A stretch of 64,000 bases of DNA from Branchiostoma floridae. Taxonomy: Eukaryota; Chordata; Leptocardii; Amphioxiformes; Branchiostomatidae. The stretch's first letter is position 1. Each line of letters starts with the position of its first letter. Positions 1 through 33,567 of the stretch are shown here, one piece after another. The DNA is taken from NCBI RefSeq assembly GCF_000003815.2, contig NC_049991.1:15998971-16062970 (forward strand). Reading direction: 5' to 3'. A program made the position numbers and the translations under genes. Under the pieces are notes generated by a model that searched no databases, was not told where the DNA came from, and worked only from the letters and a program-made list of their open reading frames with translations.

Positions 1-1
1 C

Positions 2-2023
2 GCTCGCCTGGAGAGGATAGACCTCTGTTCGAACTGCTGTGAGGAGACGACACAGGAACTGACGTTCGGGAGCTACGACCACTGGCGCCTGAAGGACATA
101 AATGATCTGAAGGACGCGTCTATCAGCACGGAGGGTAGCGCGCCGGGGGCGGAGTGCGGACTTTCCTTCTCCGCAGACTTCTTCCAGTACACGGACAGCC
201 AATGTTTGAAAAGTAAGATCCGTATCAAGTCGGTCTTCAGCAACATATCCCACAACCAGGCAGAAAGTCATTTGAGAGAGCTGAAAACCTACTACTTCGA
301 CCGGGTCCTACAGTTTCATCTGACTCCGCCGTCTTTTGGACTCATGCTCGACTTTTCGCACATCCTAGATTCCAATGCCTCCGCCTTCATTGACAAAACC
401 ATGAGTTGTGGCTTGAGCGACAATGACGGCAATCAGGTGTCCTCGTTCGTCACCGCATGGGTGCCTGATATCGGGATGTACATGAAGTTATCTGTGCAGT
501 TAGCAGATTTAGTCCACCCGAAGAACTTCTACCCTTACGTGGTATTTCTGTACCTGTCCAACTGCATGAAATCCGGACACTCCCACTTTGCCAGTAAAGA
601 GACTTTCGATTACCTTCTCATCGACAACGATCGGTGTTTCGTGCCGGAGAGAGTCACGGCCCTGAACTTTACTTTTCACTACCGGAAACGGCTACTCGTA
701 CTGACGGACACGTTATTCTCTGGGACACACGTCTGCGACGTGCCAACAGATATAATCAATAAGTTCAAACATGCCAACGCCATATCATCAAAAGTGCCAA
801 GTTTAGGAAGTCAGCTCAGAGAAGAAGTTGTGAAAGACGAGGAAATGGGGCCGCTGATATTGAAGGAAAACCCAGAGATATACGAAGAAATCGATGGTCG
901 CGTGTCCACCCTGTTAGCTCACTACCACAGGACTTGTGACGAATACAACGCAGACAAATACAATCCTATCCTGACAAAGGTTTATAAGACAGGGACAATC
1001 CAGTACGCGTACATGGTCCAGGGAAGGGACTACATGATCGCCAAATTCGAGGATGACCACATCGGTTACCTGAAAGCCGTGGGAACGTCAGCGCGGCAGC
1101 ACATCGGAGGCGAAATCATGAACGGTGGCTTTGCCGAGCTCGTGGCATACCACATTGATCGCCTGATGGAGCTCGGCCGTACCCCGGTTGTCGCTTCCCG
1201 TCGCCTGTTTCTCGACAACTCTATCCTCCTCAAAGGTATAATCGAACCGGATGGCGACCTTCTACACGACTACACGTCAAATAAGTTCACGTTGGAGAAG
1301 TTCCTGTCGGAAGTTAAAAACGGGGACAAAGATGTGGATAAGACAATCCAGTGGGTCGCAAACCAGATGAAAACGGTGGACGGAGCTCCGTTCTTGGACA
1401 TTGTGGTTGTTGGGAGAGTCAAGTCCCTACGAGTTGATATAGACTTGAACCCTAAGATAAAGGACTTTCTAGCGCACCGCATCTCCTTCAATGACCTTGA
1501 AGACGCGGGCGTGACGCGTCAGATGACGTGGGATCTCACTAACACCATCGTGTTCGATTTCCTAACGCACAACCCGCAGCGCACCGCCCTGGCGACGTCG
1601 GAACTGCGTCACGTCATCTACGACAACAGACCCGCGTTCTCCCCGTCCATTCCGACCGCGGTTTGTGACTCTATCCTGCGCTGCCATCCGGCACTATACA
1701 ACAAGCCCCCCTCCCCCAACCCCCACGGTCCAATCGCCTGCCCTGCGGCATGTTGGCGAGAAGAAGACGACCTGGCTGGAAACTGTAAATTTAGGAAACA
1801 CGTCTTGGATCGCTTTTACAACTATGAGACAAACACGTCCAGAGTCGACGAATTTGTGAATTCTCTGAAGAAAGCCTTGGCTAAGGAAGCTTTGGACGTC
1901 CAGTCCATCGAAAACTATTTTGGACAGGTAGACTTGTACACCGGACTGCAGGAGAGGATATCGTACTTTCTAGGTCACGTGGAGAAATGTCACAAACAAT
2001 ATGGGGACAATACTATAATCTAA
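2..2023 (+). CDS. Fjx1/FAM20/GASK1-family secretory-pathway kinase-like protein, C-terminal part (5' partial)
   Basis: The frame is open from the first bases of the window to TAA at 2021-2023, so the start lies upstream; the TTG at 206 is not a real start. About 673 residues are visible in one long exon. Family landmarks, in order, are: a candidate ion-pair Lys in MIAKFED (codon 1043-1045); the helix GGFAELVAYHIDRLMELGR, like the EVFAFHLDRVL block of Four-jointed/FAM20/GASK1 kinases (Glu codon 1136-1138); a catalytic-loop-like FDFLTHNPQRT (about 1556-1585); a metal-binding DN in IYDNRPAFSP (1622-1627); and a late Cys-containing block CKFRKHVLDRF. Known members phosphorylate secreted or Golgi proteins; that role here is inferred. 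The loop has Gln (CAG 1577-1579) where the family has the catalytic Asp of NxDR, which suggests a pseudokinase. Signal or membrane segments would lie upstream of the window. Confidence 0.7.
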   Translation, partial: ARLERIDLCSNCCEETTQELTFGSYDHWRLKDINDLKDASISTEGSAPGAECGLSFSADFFQYTDSQCLKSKIRIKSVFSNISHNQAESHLRELKTYYFDRVLQFHLTPPSFGLMLDFSHILDSNASAFIDKTMSCGLSDNDGNQVSSFVTAWVPDIGMYMKLSVQLADLVHPKNFYPYVVFLYLSNCMKSGHSHFASKETFDYLLIDNDRCFVPERVTALNFTFHYRKRLLVLTDTLFSGTHVCDVPTDIINKFKHANAISSKVPSLGSQLREEVVKDEEMGPLILKENPEIYEEIDGRVSTLLAHYHRTCDEYNADKYNPILTKVYKTGTIQYAYMVQGRDYMIAKFEDDHIGYLKAVGTSARQHIGGEIMNGGFAELVAYHIDRLMELGRTPVVASRRLFLDNSILLKGIIEPDGDLLHDYTSNKFTLEKFLSEVKNGDKDVDKTIQWVANQMKTVDGAPFLDIVVVGRVKSLRVDIDLNPKIKDFLAHRISFNDLEDAGVTRQMTWDLTNTIVFDFLTHNPQRTALATSELRHVIYDNRPAFSPSIPTAVCDSILRCHPALYNKPPSPNPHGPIACPAACWREEDDLAGNCKFRKHVLDRFYNYETNTSRVDEFVNSLKKALAKEALDVQSIENYFGQVDLYTGLQERISYFLGHVEKCHKQYGDNTII

Positions 2024-2439
2024 TTCTGTTCGTAAACAGCGTCGAAGCGGTGCTAACGTTTTAAACGGTAATACATTGTACATTTGATCTTTAAAACAAG
2101 ATCTGCTCACATTTTCAAAGGAATGTCGTGATGTCGCGTGCGACACTGCGTTTAGATTAGAGGGACAATATAGAATGCTCGAACTTCCATTTGGTTGCAG
2201 GCCCTACATACAGAAAATCACAACATCGTAGCCAACTTGGTGCAGACAACAGACTGTGTGTTTCAGAATCTATCCTTTATCATGCATCTTCGTTGGAAAG
2301 TCAATTCCAGTGTCATCCTGAAGTAAATTCATCATCCTATCGATTTTGGATGATTCTCTACTTATCATATTGATCATATTATGTCAATTGATTAGGTCAA
2401 TAGCCATATCAAGCTGTACATGGAATCGCGAGAGTACAA

Positions 2440-3370
2440 ATTTACTGTCGTTAAAACGATCTAGGTACCTTAGAAGTGATGGCTAGTCTATCTAATTTTA
2501 TTTCATCTTGATTTTTTCTAGTTTAGTATAATTTGAATTTAATTGAGCCGTGTTACATTACTTTTAGAGAATCAGCAATGGCAACGAACGTAGCAATGCA
2601 GTGTCGTAAAAGGGGGTGTTTAGTATCTTTGAATGGATGTTTAGTCTATTCTACTTTAATTTCAGTTTATTCTATCCAGTCTTGCGTTATCTAAATTCAA
2701 TTTGAATGAGCCGTGTTATGTCACACTAGAGAATCAATTTGAATGAGTCGTGTTATGTCACACTAGAGAATCAATTTGAATGAGTCGTGTTATGTCACAC
2801 TAGAGAATCAATTTGAATGAGTCGTGTTATGTTACACTAGAGAACTGTCAATGGTAACGAACGCACAATGTTGTGAAGTTAGAAATTTAATTCTATTTTA
2901 TTTTATTCTATTCCATCTTATTTAGCCAAGTGTAGTCTAAATCAAATATTACTTGAGTCGTGTTACATTATTCTGGAGAATACATAATGGCAATGAACGG
3001 ACAATGTAGTGTTGCGAAAACTACCTTGTATCTTTAGTCTAGTTATGTTTTAGTAGGTCTAGTTACTTTATCTAACCTAGTACACTATGAAAAATCTTAT
3101 TTTGATTGGAATTCAATTTAAACAAGCTGTGTTATATTACTATAGAGAAACATCAATAACAATACAAATGTAATGTCTTTAAAACAACCTAGTACCTTAA
3201 AGGGGATGTTTAGTCCATTTTATTTTATTCTATATTTATCTTATTCTATCTTGAAGTTATTTAGTTTACTGAAGGTTATAATTTGAATGAGCTGCAACTT
3301 TAAAAGAAGTACATTAAAAGGGATGTTAAGTCTATTACATTTTATTTCATTTCATTTGATTTTATTTAGT
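2440..3370. repeat. Higher-order tandem array with an inner 37-bp repeat
   Basis: Four near-identical 37-bp units (core GAATGAGTCGTGTTATGTCA) run from about 2698 to 2845. Diverged versions of the same core recur near 2545, 2955 and 3120. Each is followed by a related CAATGGCAACGAACG segment and then a TTTTATTTTATTCTAT-like tract. The units appear to be a few hundred bases long, with a late local expansion of one 37-bp piece. Confidence 0.75.
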
Positions 3371-3387
3371 CCAAGGTAACTTAAGTA

Positions 3388-3565
3388 CAGTCCAACCTGT
3401 ATTAGGGGCCACCTCTACAGAGGGGCCACCTGTCCATAGTGGCCACTTTTTGTCGGTCCCTTGGGTATTTTATCTACAAGTTGCCACCTCTATACAGGGG
3501 CCACCTGTCTATAGTGGCCAAATTTGTCCGGTCCCTTGAGTGGCCACTATAGACAGGTTTGACTG
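3388..3565. mobile_element. TA-flanked MITE with CAGTCnAACCTGT ends
   Basis: The 178-bp element starts CAGTCCAACCTGT and ends ACAGGTTTGACTG, with TA on both sides (386-387 and 566-567 in the local count, i.e. 3386-3387 and 3566-3567). The interior is made of GGGGCCACCTGTCTATAGTGGCC-like repeats (split here only for naming). The same ends occur at 34515-35419 and a remnant at 17462-17503. TA duplication and these ends suggest a Tc1/mariner-pogo-type non-autonomous element (inference). Confidence 0.7.
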
Positions 3566-3727
3566 TACCAGGAAGCATTTTTTCGTTTGTTACAGTGACA
3601 GAAGCTATGAAAACGTAACTATCTTGCCTCCCAACATCTGCTTGGAGATCTCTTTACCTCCGATTTAGATTATAATCACAACAATTGTACGGATCCAAAC
3701 GTGAAAGTATTCTGACAAGCCTGATTC

Positions 3728-3842
3728 TGTTCTCGCCGCAAAAGCGCCACCTACATGCTACATACTAGTATAGCGGCGAGAAGCAGAACTCCAGTTTACT
3801 CTGAGGAAGATGTCTGACAGGCATCGAAAGGTCAGCAGGTAA
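3728..3842. repeat. Palindromic repeat, GTTCTCGCCGC family, copy 1
   Basis: TTCTCGCCGC at the left pairs with GCGGCGAGAA at the right. It is followed by GATGTCTGACAGGCATCGAAA and a GCAGGTAA segment (about 3810-3842). A matching copy, including this tail, lies at 12527-12725. Confidence 0.6.
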
Positions 3843-4152
3843 AGGTGGGGTCACACATGCGTATATATTCAAGTCCGTTTTAGGTGCGTATGAAGCTCTT
3901 AGTCTCTACCAGGCTCCACAGGTCGCCGGAAAAATAGTACAAATTGAACAAATATAGATACATAACATGCCAGATGAGTTAGCTGACCGAGAAGTATGGT
4001 TAGCGACCCAGCTAACTCGTCTGACATGTTACTTGTTTACGTTTGTCCAATTTCTATTATTTTTCCAACGACCTGTGGGGCCTGGTGGGCCTAAATTCTT
4101 CCATGCGCGCCTCATACGGACTAAAATATATACGCATGTGTGACCCCACCTT
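3842..4152. mobile_element. Fold-back element with AAGGTGGGGTCACACATGCG ends
   Basis: The first about 30 bases (AAGGTGGGGTCACACATGCG, then TATATATT) are repeated in inverted orientation at the right end. Further inside, a second long pair matches (CCAGGCTCCACAGGTCG against CGACCTGTGGGGCCTGG). The whole 311 bp could therefore fold into one hairpin, as in a MITE. Confidence 0.75.
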
Positions 4153-4379
4153 AAGAGACGTTCTGGTTGTGCAAAAGAAATCTCCAATATGCTATGTTCT
4201 ACCGACCTGATGAAATTATTTTCGGATATTTTAACAATCATTAGCTAACAACTAAATACTACACACAAAAAGATAACTAGCTATATTGATGAATGTTACA
4301 CCTATGTTAGGCCATTATTACCCGGACGCATGATTGTTTTTTTACCAAGCAAGAAATACTAGTACGTGTATCCTTCAAG

Positions 4380-4586
4380 CGCCACCAGACACAGGTCGCC
4401 GGTACTACAGCAAAGGAACACCTGCTCTCGGCACGTTTTCTACCGCCTGTCTGAACATCCGCCCTGCTCATACTGTCAGCCCGCCGATCCAACGTCTCCC
4501 CGCTCCCGTGTGCTTTCCGTTGCCGGTGCGGTGTTCGGGCGAGCGTTTTGGGCGGCTTGGCGGGTTCTGGCGGCGGCGTTGGCCCC
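4380..4586 (+). promoter_or_regulatory. Candidate promoter/5' UTR of the PP1-like gene
   Basis: The 200 bases before the start codon are much richer in G+C and CpG than the flanks. They contain a TTTTGGGCGG motif (E2F/GC-box-like) near 4547-4556. There is no TATA box at a fitting distance. The promoter role is inferred from composition and position only. Confidence 0.4.
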
Positions 4587-27917
<23,331 letters not shown>

Positions 27918-28907
27918 GACGTTCGGCAGGACAAGACGCCAGCCTTTAGGGTGCTGGACTGTGACATACAAGGAGTAAGATCCAGTGCAATCATCAGGAT
28001 TATCATCGGTAGAGCCAAGGAGCTTTTGAAGAAAAGCTCCTTGGTAGGGCAGTCTCATTTCGTACAGTGCTATTTACAGAACTTTTGCGGATTACAGTTA
28101 CGTACCAAGGGACCTTTCCAACGATACCAAGTTAAACTTACCGGAAGATATTTTAATCAGAGAGGCTTTTTTCAGAAAACAATTTCGTCAGGATGGTAGG
28201 AGATAGGAGCTTTCTGAGGAAGGTTTCTGAGAGACAGTACTAATTGTGTAAAAGAAAGCTCCAATATCACAGAAAGGCTTTTATGACAGACAACCATCTT
28301 GTTTCCCGAGAGAAATATGATTTTTGGTAGGCGAAGTGGAAGATGATGCTAGGAAATCAAGTCACACTTCAAATATATGCGTAACAGTATCAACCAAGGA
28401 CCAAAGTTAAGTAAAATACACCTGGTTCAACGTTATAGCTGCACTAGCGACAGCGTCATAACTGCCCATCCAGTTAATTGCGTACCTTTACCTACGATGT
28501 TTGGTACATTCATTGAAAATTCTAGACTTACGAGGGCACGATTAGATGCCGGCTAGAATAGTGGAAGTATCGCCCAAAAGCATCCACTGTCTTTAGTAAG
28601 CGACACTGAAGCTAGCTAGAGATCTGGTACAAACTGGTTTTATACCCTATGTGTTGAAATGCAGAAGATCTGACAACAATTTTGGATTGTCCAATAGGAA
28701 AGTAATATTCACTAAATTCAATATTACAGTCAATTACATACCTCATGTTTTGAATAGATTGCGAGAGTTTCAGGCAAAATGTTCACACCTTGAAGAGTAG
28801 GAACTTCTTTACTATCAAAAATGTGTAGGTTTTAAAATGTTAACAGTCACGTAAATGACAGAATCACATCAATTCTATATTGAGTTATAACTAAACGTGG
28901 TACAAAT

Positions 28908-29100
28908 GTGGGACCGCGTGGCGCAATTGTCAGCACGTTTGACTCAAGTCCAGAAGATCCTGAGTTCAAACCCCGACGTGTCACCGATCTTGTGCCCTTG
29001 GGAAAGGCACTTAACACGACTTTCCTATATAGGCTACAAAAGTCTTCAGCAAATTGAAGTTGGTAGCCTCAAAAAAGGAAGAAGAAACAAAAAAATGAAG
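28908..29100 (+). mobile_element. tRNA-derived SINE
   Basis: An A-box-like GTGGCGCAATTGTCAGCACG (28918-28937) and a B-box-like GAGTTCAAACCCC (28972-28984) have tRNA spacing. They are followed by the conserved SINE body CTTGTGCCCTTGGGAAAGGC with ACTTAACACGACTTTCC, then an A-rich end. The tRNA part is too diverged to be a functional tRNA gene. Confidence 0.75.
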
Positions 29101-32100
29101 ACAGTGCTTTAAAGAAAATCAATTCCAAAGTAGCTAATACCATGCGTCTAGACATGCTGTTGCTATAGCCATCACTCAAGTGAATCGAATCTGAAGTCTG
29201 GCCTAATGTACGTTATGCGCCTGGGGAGGCGACAACAGAGCCATATTATACATGTGTAATGGGTATGGTGGCCCCGATATCATTCTCTCTACGCTGAGGG
29301 ACCTGCGTCGTGACATACTCCTTCTGAGCCAAGGGGTTTCTACAACACAGATCAATCTCTGCTGTAGGAGAATGCCCAGATATGCGCTGCAAATGTGTCC
29401 ACCCTTTTTAGAAGGATCTCGACGTCTATTCTGAAGCCAAGTGGTGTAAAGGTTCTAATAAATAGATATGGCATGGAGTTTGTATCATTATCTCATTTAT
29501 TATTTTCATCTATTGATTTGTTTGGCTGTGAAATCAGCCAAAGTTACCCAACTAGATATTGTTGAGGGTTAACATTGGGAATGAAATACAAAATTATTAC
29601 ATAAAGCAATCACTAATACATTACTTCAGTATATTATCCTAAATGGCCATTTAGCCAATATCTATATTCACTGCTTAAATGTATCCAAGAAGGTTAAAAC
29701 GAATCTAAATTCTGTTCAGCAATATGGTAGCCATGCCATAAATACATTCAATTATCAACAAAGTAAGGGAGTAAAAAAAACAGGATAAACAAGAGAAGCT
29801 TGAGAATGATTGAAGCCTAATGAATGATCAGGATGGCAACAAACTGAATGAAATAAACAAAATTGCAGATGACATAATAAAAAATCAATTTCTCATAAAC
29901 ATGCTGGAATGGTCCAAAGACGTACACTAGCCCTTGCAGTAAAAATGGACCTTCCCCAGATGTCTAAGAGTAGTGGCATGCAACCCAGGGATATCCAAGA
30001 GTCGTAAATTTCCCTTTTCACGTCTGAGTGTAGTGCACTCAAAAGGTCATACAAGGCTTGGTTAACTTTGTGTTAGAGCTAGAGGCATGGAATCTTCTGT
30101 CACACACCACTAGGTGTCTGGCTTGCTTCTATATCATGTCGCCCATTGATAATGGCAGCAAGAGGAAAAAAAAACTATTTGCAAACATAGGTAAGATGTT
30201 CTTAACACAGAGTTAGAATTGACTCAGAATACATGTACAGACAAACCGATGAAGACATTCATACATGTTACATGTTGCTTTTGATATTGTAGAAGACAGT
30301 GGTATGTGGCAGTGCCATGTGTATTCACTTAATTCAACTTAATTGGAAAGCTGACATCCTATGTTGTAAAGTCATAATGATACCAATAATCAATATTCAT
30401 GTACATGGACACAAGCCTGATATTTTGTGCACATAAGTATTGGTGATTCTAGTGGACACCCTTTAGATTATTTTCAGAATGATGTGAAAGTCTTCATGAG
30501 GTGGGGGACCAACAATATGTGGATGATGTATTTTTATAGTGATGATGTAAATTATGTGTATAGTCCAACGATGTCATACAGATTAAAAACAAGATGTTCC
30601 ACAACAACATTGTCTCCTTTGCATCTACATGATCTGGTTACTGAAATGCCCTTGTACTAGCTTTACATAAAACTACCCAAATGCAGTCAATCAAGGTACA
30701 TGTAGTTTATGTGCTAGGTAGGTTAGATTGGAATATAGCATTCATGTAAACATGAGCAAAAGGAGGGAACTAGGAAAGATGTGTACAGTATACTGTACAT
30801 CTGTGTGTTGTCTCATGTTTGTACATTAGAAACATTATCAATATTTTCATCCCTACCCCAACAAAAGTTGTTCCTAGTCAATCCATGACCCTACTGCATA
30901 GTGTGCAGTGACGGATGTTTGGTCATAAACCTGGTATGGCTGGGGATTGTGTACATATGTGTGAATGGAATTTTCTATGAGGCAAACATACGACATTAAG
31001 ATAAAGTGTGCTCTTGCTACTTTTCTATTAGACCTTACTGGTTTTATCTACCAGTGCTCCTCTTAGATTTATGCGTAGTGTATGACCAGGGCAGTCTTAA
31101 TCACCCCATTTGTCAACTGTATACAAACAAATGCATGTATTAATGACTCCAATGGACATTCATCAGTTTTCAATACTTGCTTTATTACATTTCTTAAGAG
31201 GACAATAAATTTTCACTCATTAGGTTTGACAGTTTCTAGTAGGATGGCAAACTCAGGAACCAGAGCAATAAAAGTCCTGCTAATAACAGAGAGCTGCAAT
31301 GTTTCTACCAAGGCTACAGTATTATATACAGCATCATAATATGTTGTTGTTGATAGGTGGTAAACACATGGTGAGGTCACAGGTGCAGTACGGATGTTGT
31401 GCAGCCAGGGGGCATCACTACGCTTCGCTACTCATCACCTTCGTCCCTCACTGGAACTGCAGAGATAAAAAAAAGCACTTAGTCTGTTGTACTCAGCAAA
31501 TACTTCTATCAGGTTGGTAAAGGACTGAGTAACAGAGTTCTTTACTCATAGCATATGTTTACAGCAACAAACATTTTCGTGACCATCTGTCACCTTCCTC
31601 AGGGCAACAAAAGCAATTTCTGTTCCTACTTTGCACTACAGACACAGTATAAAATTGGCACAGCCGTATCAAACAATATCGTGGCCAATGTATGACATGA
31701 AGCTGCTTAGCACAATACAAGACATGTACCTGGATATCTTGTTGTGACCATGCGTTGTCTTCTTGCGACATCGTCTTTCCAACTCTCAGGCATGAAGAAT
31801 ACACCAAGGGGTGCTGTGGCCAAGCAAACAAAGGTGAAAAGATGTTATTCACAGTTGCATGTCTAGGTAGGGGTTGTTGGACCAGTCCAGAAAAAAATGT
31901 ACCAGAAAAAATCAGTGGACCGGATTTTGGACCAATTAGAATTTAGAAAGGGGCTAAAATAACAAGAGCGAAGTTGAGGAGAGTTGATAGTCAAACTTGG
32001 TCTAAAACAGAGGCAGTTAGTGTTTTTGACATGAACGTAGGATTTTAAAACACGATTGGACGTCACATACTCCACCAAACAGAATCCTTTGTAGCAAAAT

Positions 32101-32957
32101 GGACCATTATTTTGAGTATAATTCTAAGTCAGTATTCACAGATAATTAGGTTCAGGTTCGGACCTGATCCTCTGGACCTGGACTGTACTTGTACCTGTAT
32201 TCTCTGTACTGGTACTCACCCCTATCTCTAGGAAATCAACACACAGATGTATAATATCTTCTCCCAGCACATTGAGAAAACACACAGACTGTCACTTAGC
32301 TCATGAAAACTCAAGATACCAAGGATAAAAGCCGTGAGAGACTACACATTAGCACGAATTTGAATCCAGCAGAAACTAGCACCCAATAATAGACTTAGTC
32401 TAGTGGAATAGTAAATGGCTAAATGCTGAATATGGACTCGTGTAAGTTAACACAGGAATACACCTAGATTTGAAACTTAATTTATTAGCCTGAGTACTAT
32501 CCTCCATTGTTACCGGCGGTAAATTGCTAGTTGCTACCCATGGATAAGCACTATGAAGGATGGTACTCTGGCTAGTAATTTATGGCACACAGACACACAC
32601 ACACACAAAACAACTTACGGAGTAGTCCAACCACACAGGCTGCAACTATCACAGGTTCCTTCTCCCATGCAAATCGAAACCACTGGAAGAGTGCTTGTAA
32701 AAGATAATGTCATAGTCAGTCAGTTGTTACACTTAAGCATATTTAAATTTGATGCTACTATTACAACTGCATATGGATTCAAACTTGGTTATACCAATGG
32801 TTACACATCATGTGACATGTGAGTAGAGTATGATACATTTATATTTGAATGTCATAAATATCAAAAGTAAATGTGAGTTGACATGATTTATGCAACAGAT
32901 TTGAAATTCTTTATCTTACTACCTTGTGTAAAAAAATTATAGCTCTATACTGCTACT

Positions 32958-33134
32958 AGTAATCTCCAAGCAGATCCTACGGCAGCATAAGATAGTATCA
33001 AAAGATAGCAGAGGAGTGAAGCCGGCTTAGGAGTGTTTGTGGCTACGTGACAAATGGACACCTCTTGGTTGACAACACTCCTTGGCCAGCTTGGTACTAT
33101 CTTATGCCATTGCAGGATTTGCTTGGAGATTACT
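32958..33134. mobile_element. Fold-back element, TAATCTCC family, copy 3
   Basis: AGTAATCTCCAAGCAGATCC with GGCAGCATAAGATAGTATC is mirrored by GTACTATCTTATGCCATTGC and GATTTGCTTGGAGATTACT. This is the most intact pair of termini of the family in this window. Confidence 0.75.
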
Positions 33135-33555
33135 GAACTGCCCCCCTCCCCAGATTTTGTCCTTCAAACATTTACAATGTTCCATGATGATCTACGAGTA
33201 AATGCTATCATCTATGGGGCAATAAAGGAGGCCATAAGGTACCACAATTATTCTGGCGTACATCAACAGTCGCTTAACGACCCACATCTCGAAGTAAAGG
33301 AGTTTTCTTACTTTTTTTCCCAAACATAGGCATCTTCGGTCCTCTCTGTCCCTGTAACCTTTGACCTGAGTCACTGTAGCACTTGCAAGCTGTCTCCCTC
33401 AATGACCAAATAATTCAACCTCTCGTATTTGTGTAAATTCACCATTCTATGTAGCTTTTTAATCGTACCATTTGAGTAATCGGAAATGATTTGTTTTTCC
33501 AAAAACAATATTTTCTCCAAGTATAAGTCCCATCATTCAAAGCGGTTTATTTGAA

Positions 33556-33567
33556 AAGATGGCGGCG
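33556..33567 (+). promoter_or_regulatory. YY1-type AAGATGGCGGC element over the GFER start codon
   Basis: The start codon sits in AAGATGGCGGC, which matches the YY1 motif often found just downstream of TATA-less housekeeping promoters. It also gives a good start context (A at -3, G at +4). Confidence 0.45.

Larger units (their letters stand above)
2024..4379. other. Intergenic, repeat-rich spacer
   Basis: This is the 3' flank of the kinase-like gene and the 5' flank of the PP1-like gene. It holds a degenerate tandem array (about 2440-3370), a TA-flanked MITE (3388-3565), a short palindromic repeat (3728-3842) and a fold-back element (3842-4152). I see no convincing gene. Confidence 0.6.
27918..33558. 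other. Intergenic region between the PP1-like gene and GFER
   Basis: It should contain the PP1-like 3' UTR. I see a SINE (28908-29100), a fold-back element (32958-33134) and otherwise A+T-rich DNA with only short, unsupported ORFs. An AATAAA at 29456-29461 is 1.5 kb from the PP1-like stop and cannot be assigned. Confidence 0.5.

Noticed and set aside
206-255. TTG at 206 as the start of the kinase-like protein
   Set aside because: The frame is open from position 2 with coding-like sequence; the true start is upstream of the window.
28918-28990. Possible tRNA gene (A- and B-box-like motifs)
   Set aside because: Stems do not pair and a SINE body follows; called a SINE instead.
29252-29434. 60-codon plus ORF between the PP1-like gene and GFER, followed by AATAAA
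   Set aside because: A short single ORF without family resemblance; chance is sufficient.
31299-31520. Plus ORF containing a Cys/His/Trp-rich stretch, considered as a second P2X7-domain fragment
   Set aside because: The WCxC and YRQF landmarks of that domain are missing.
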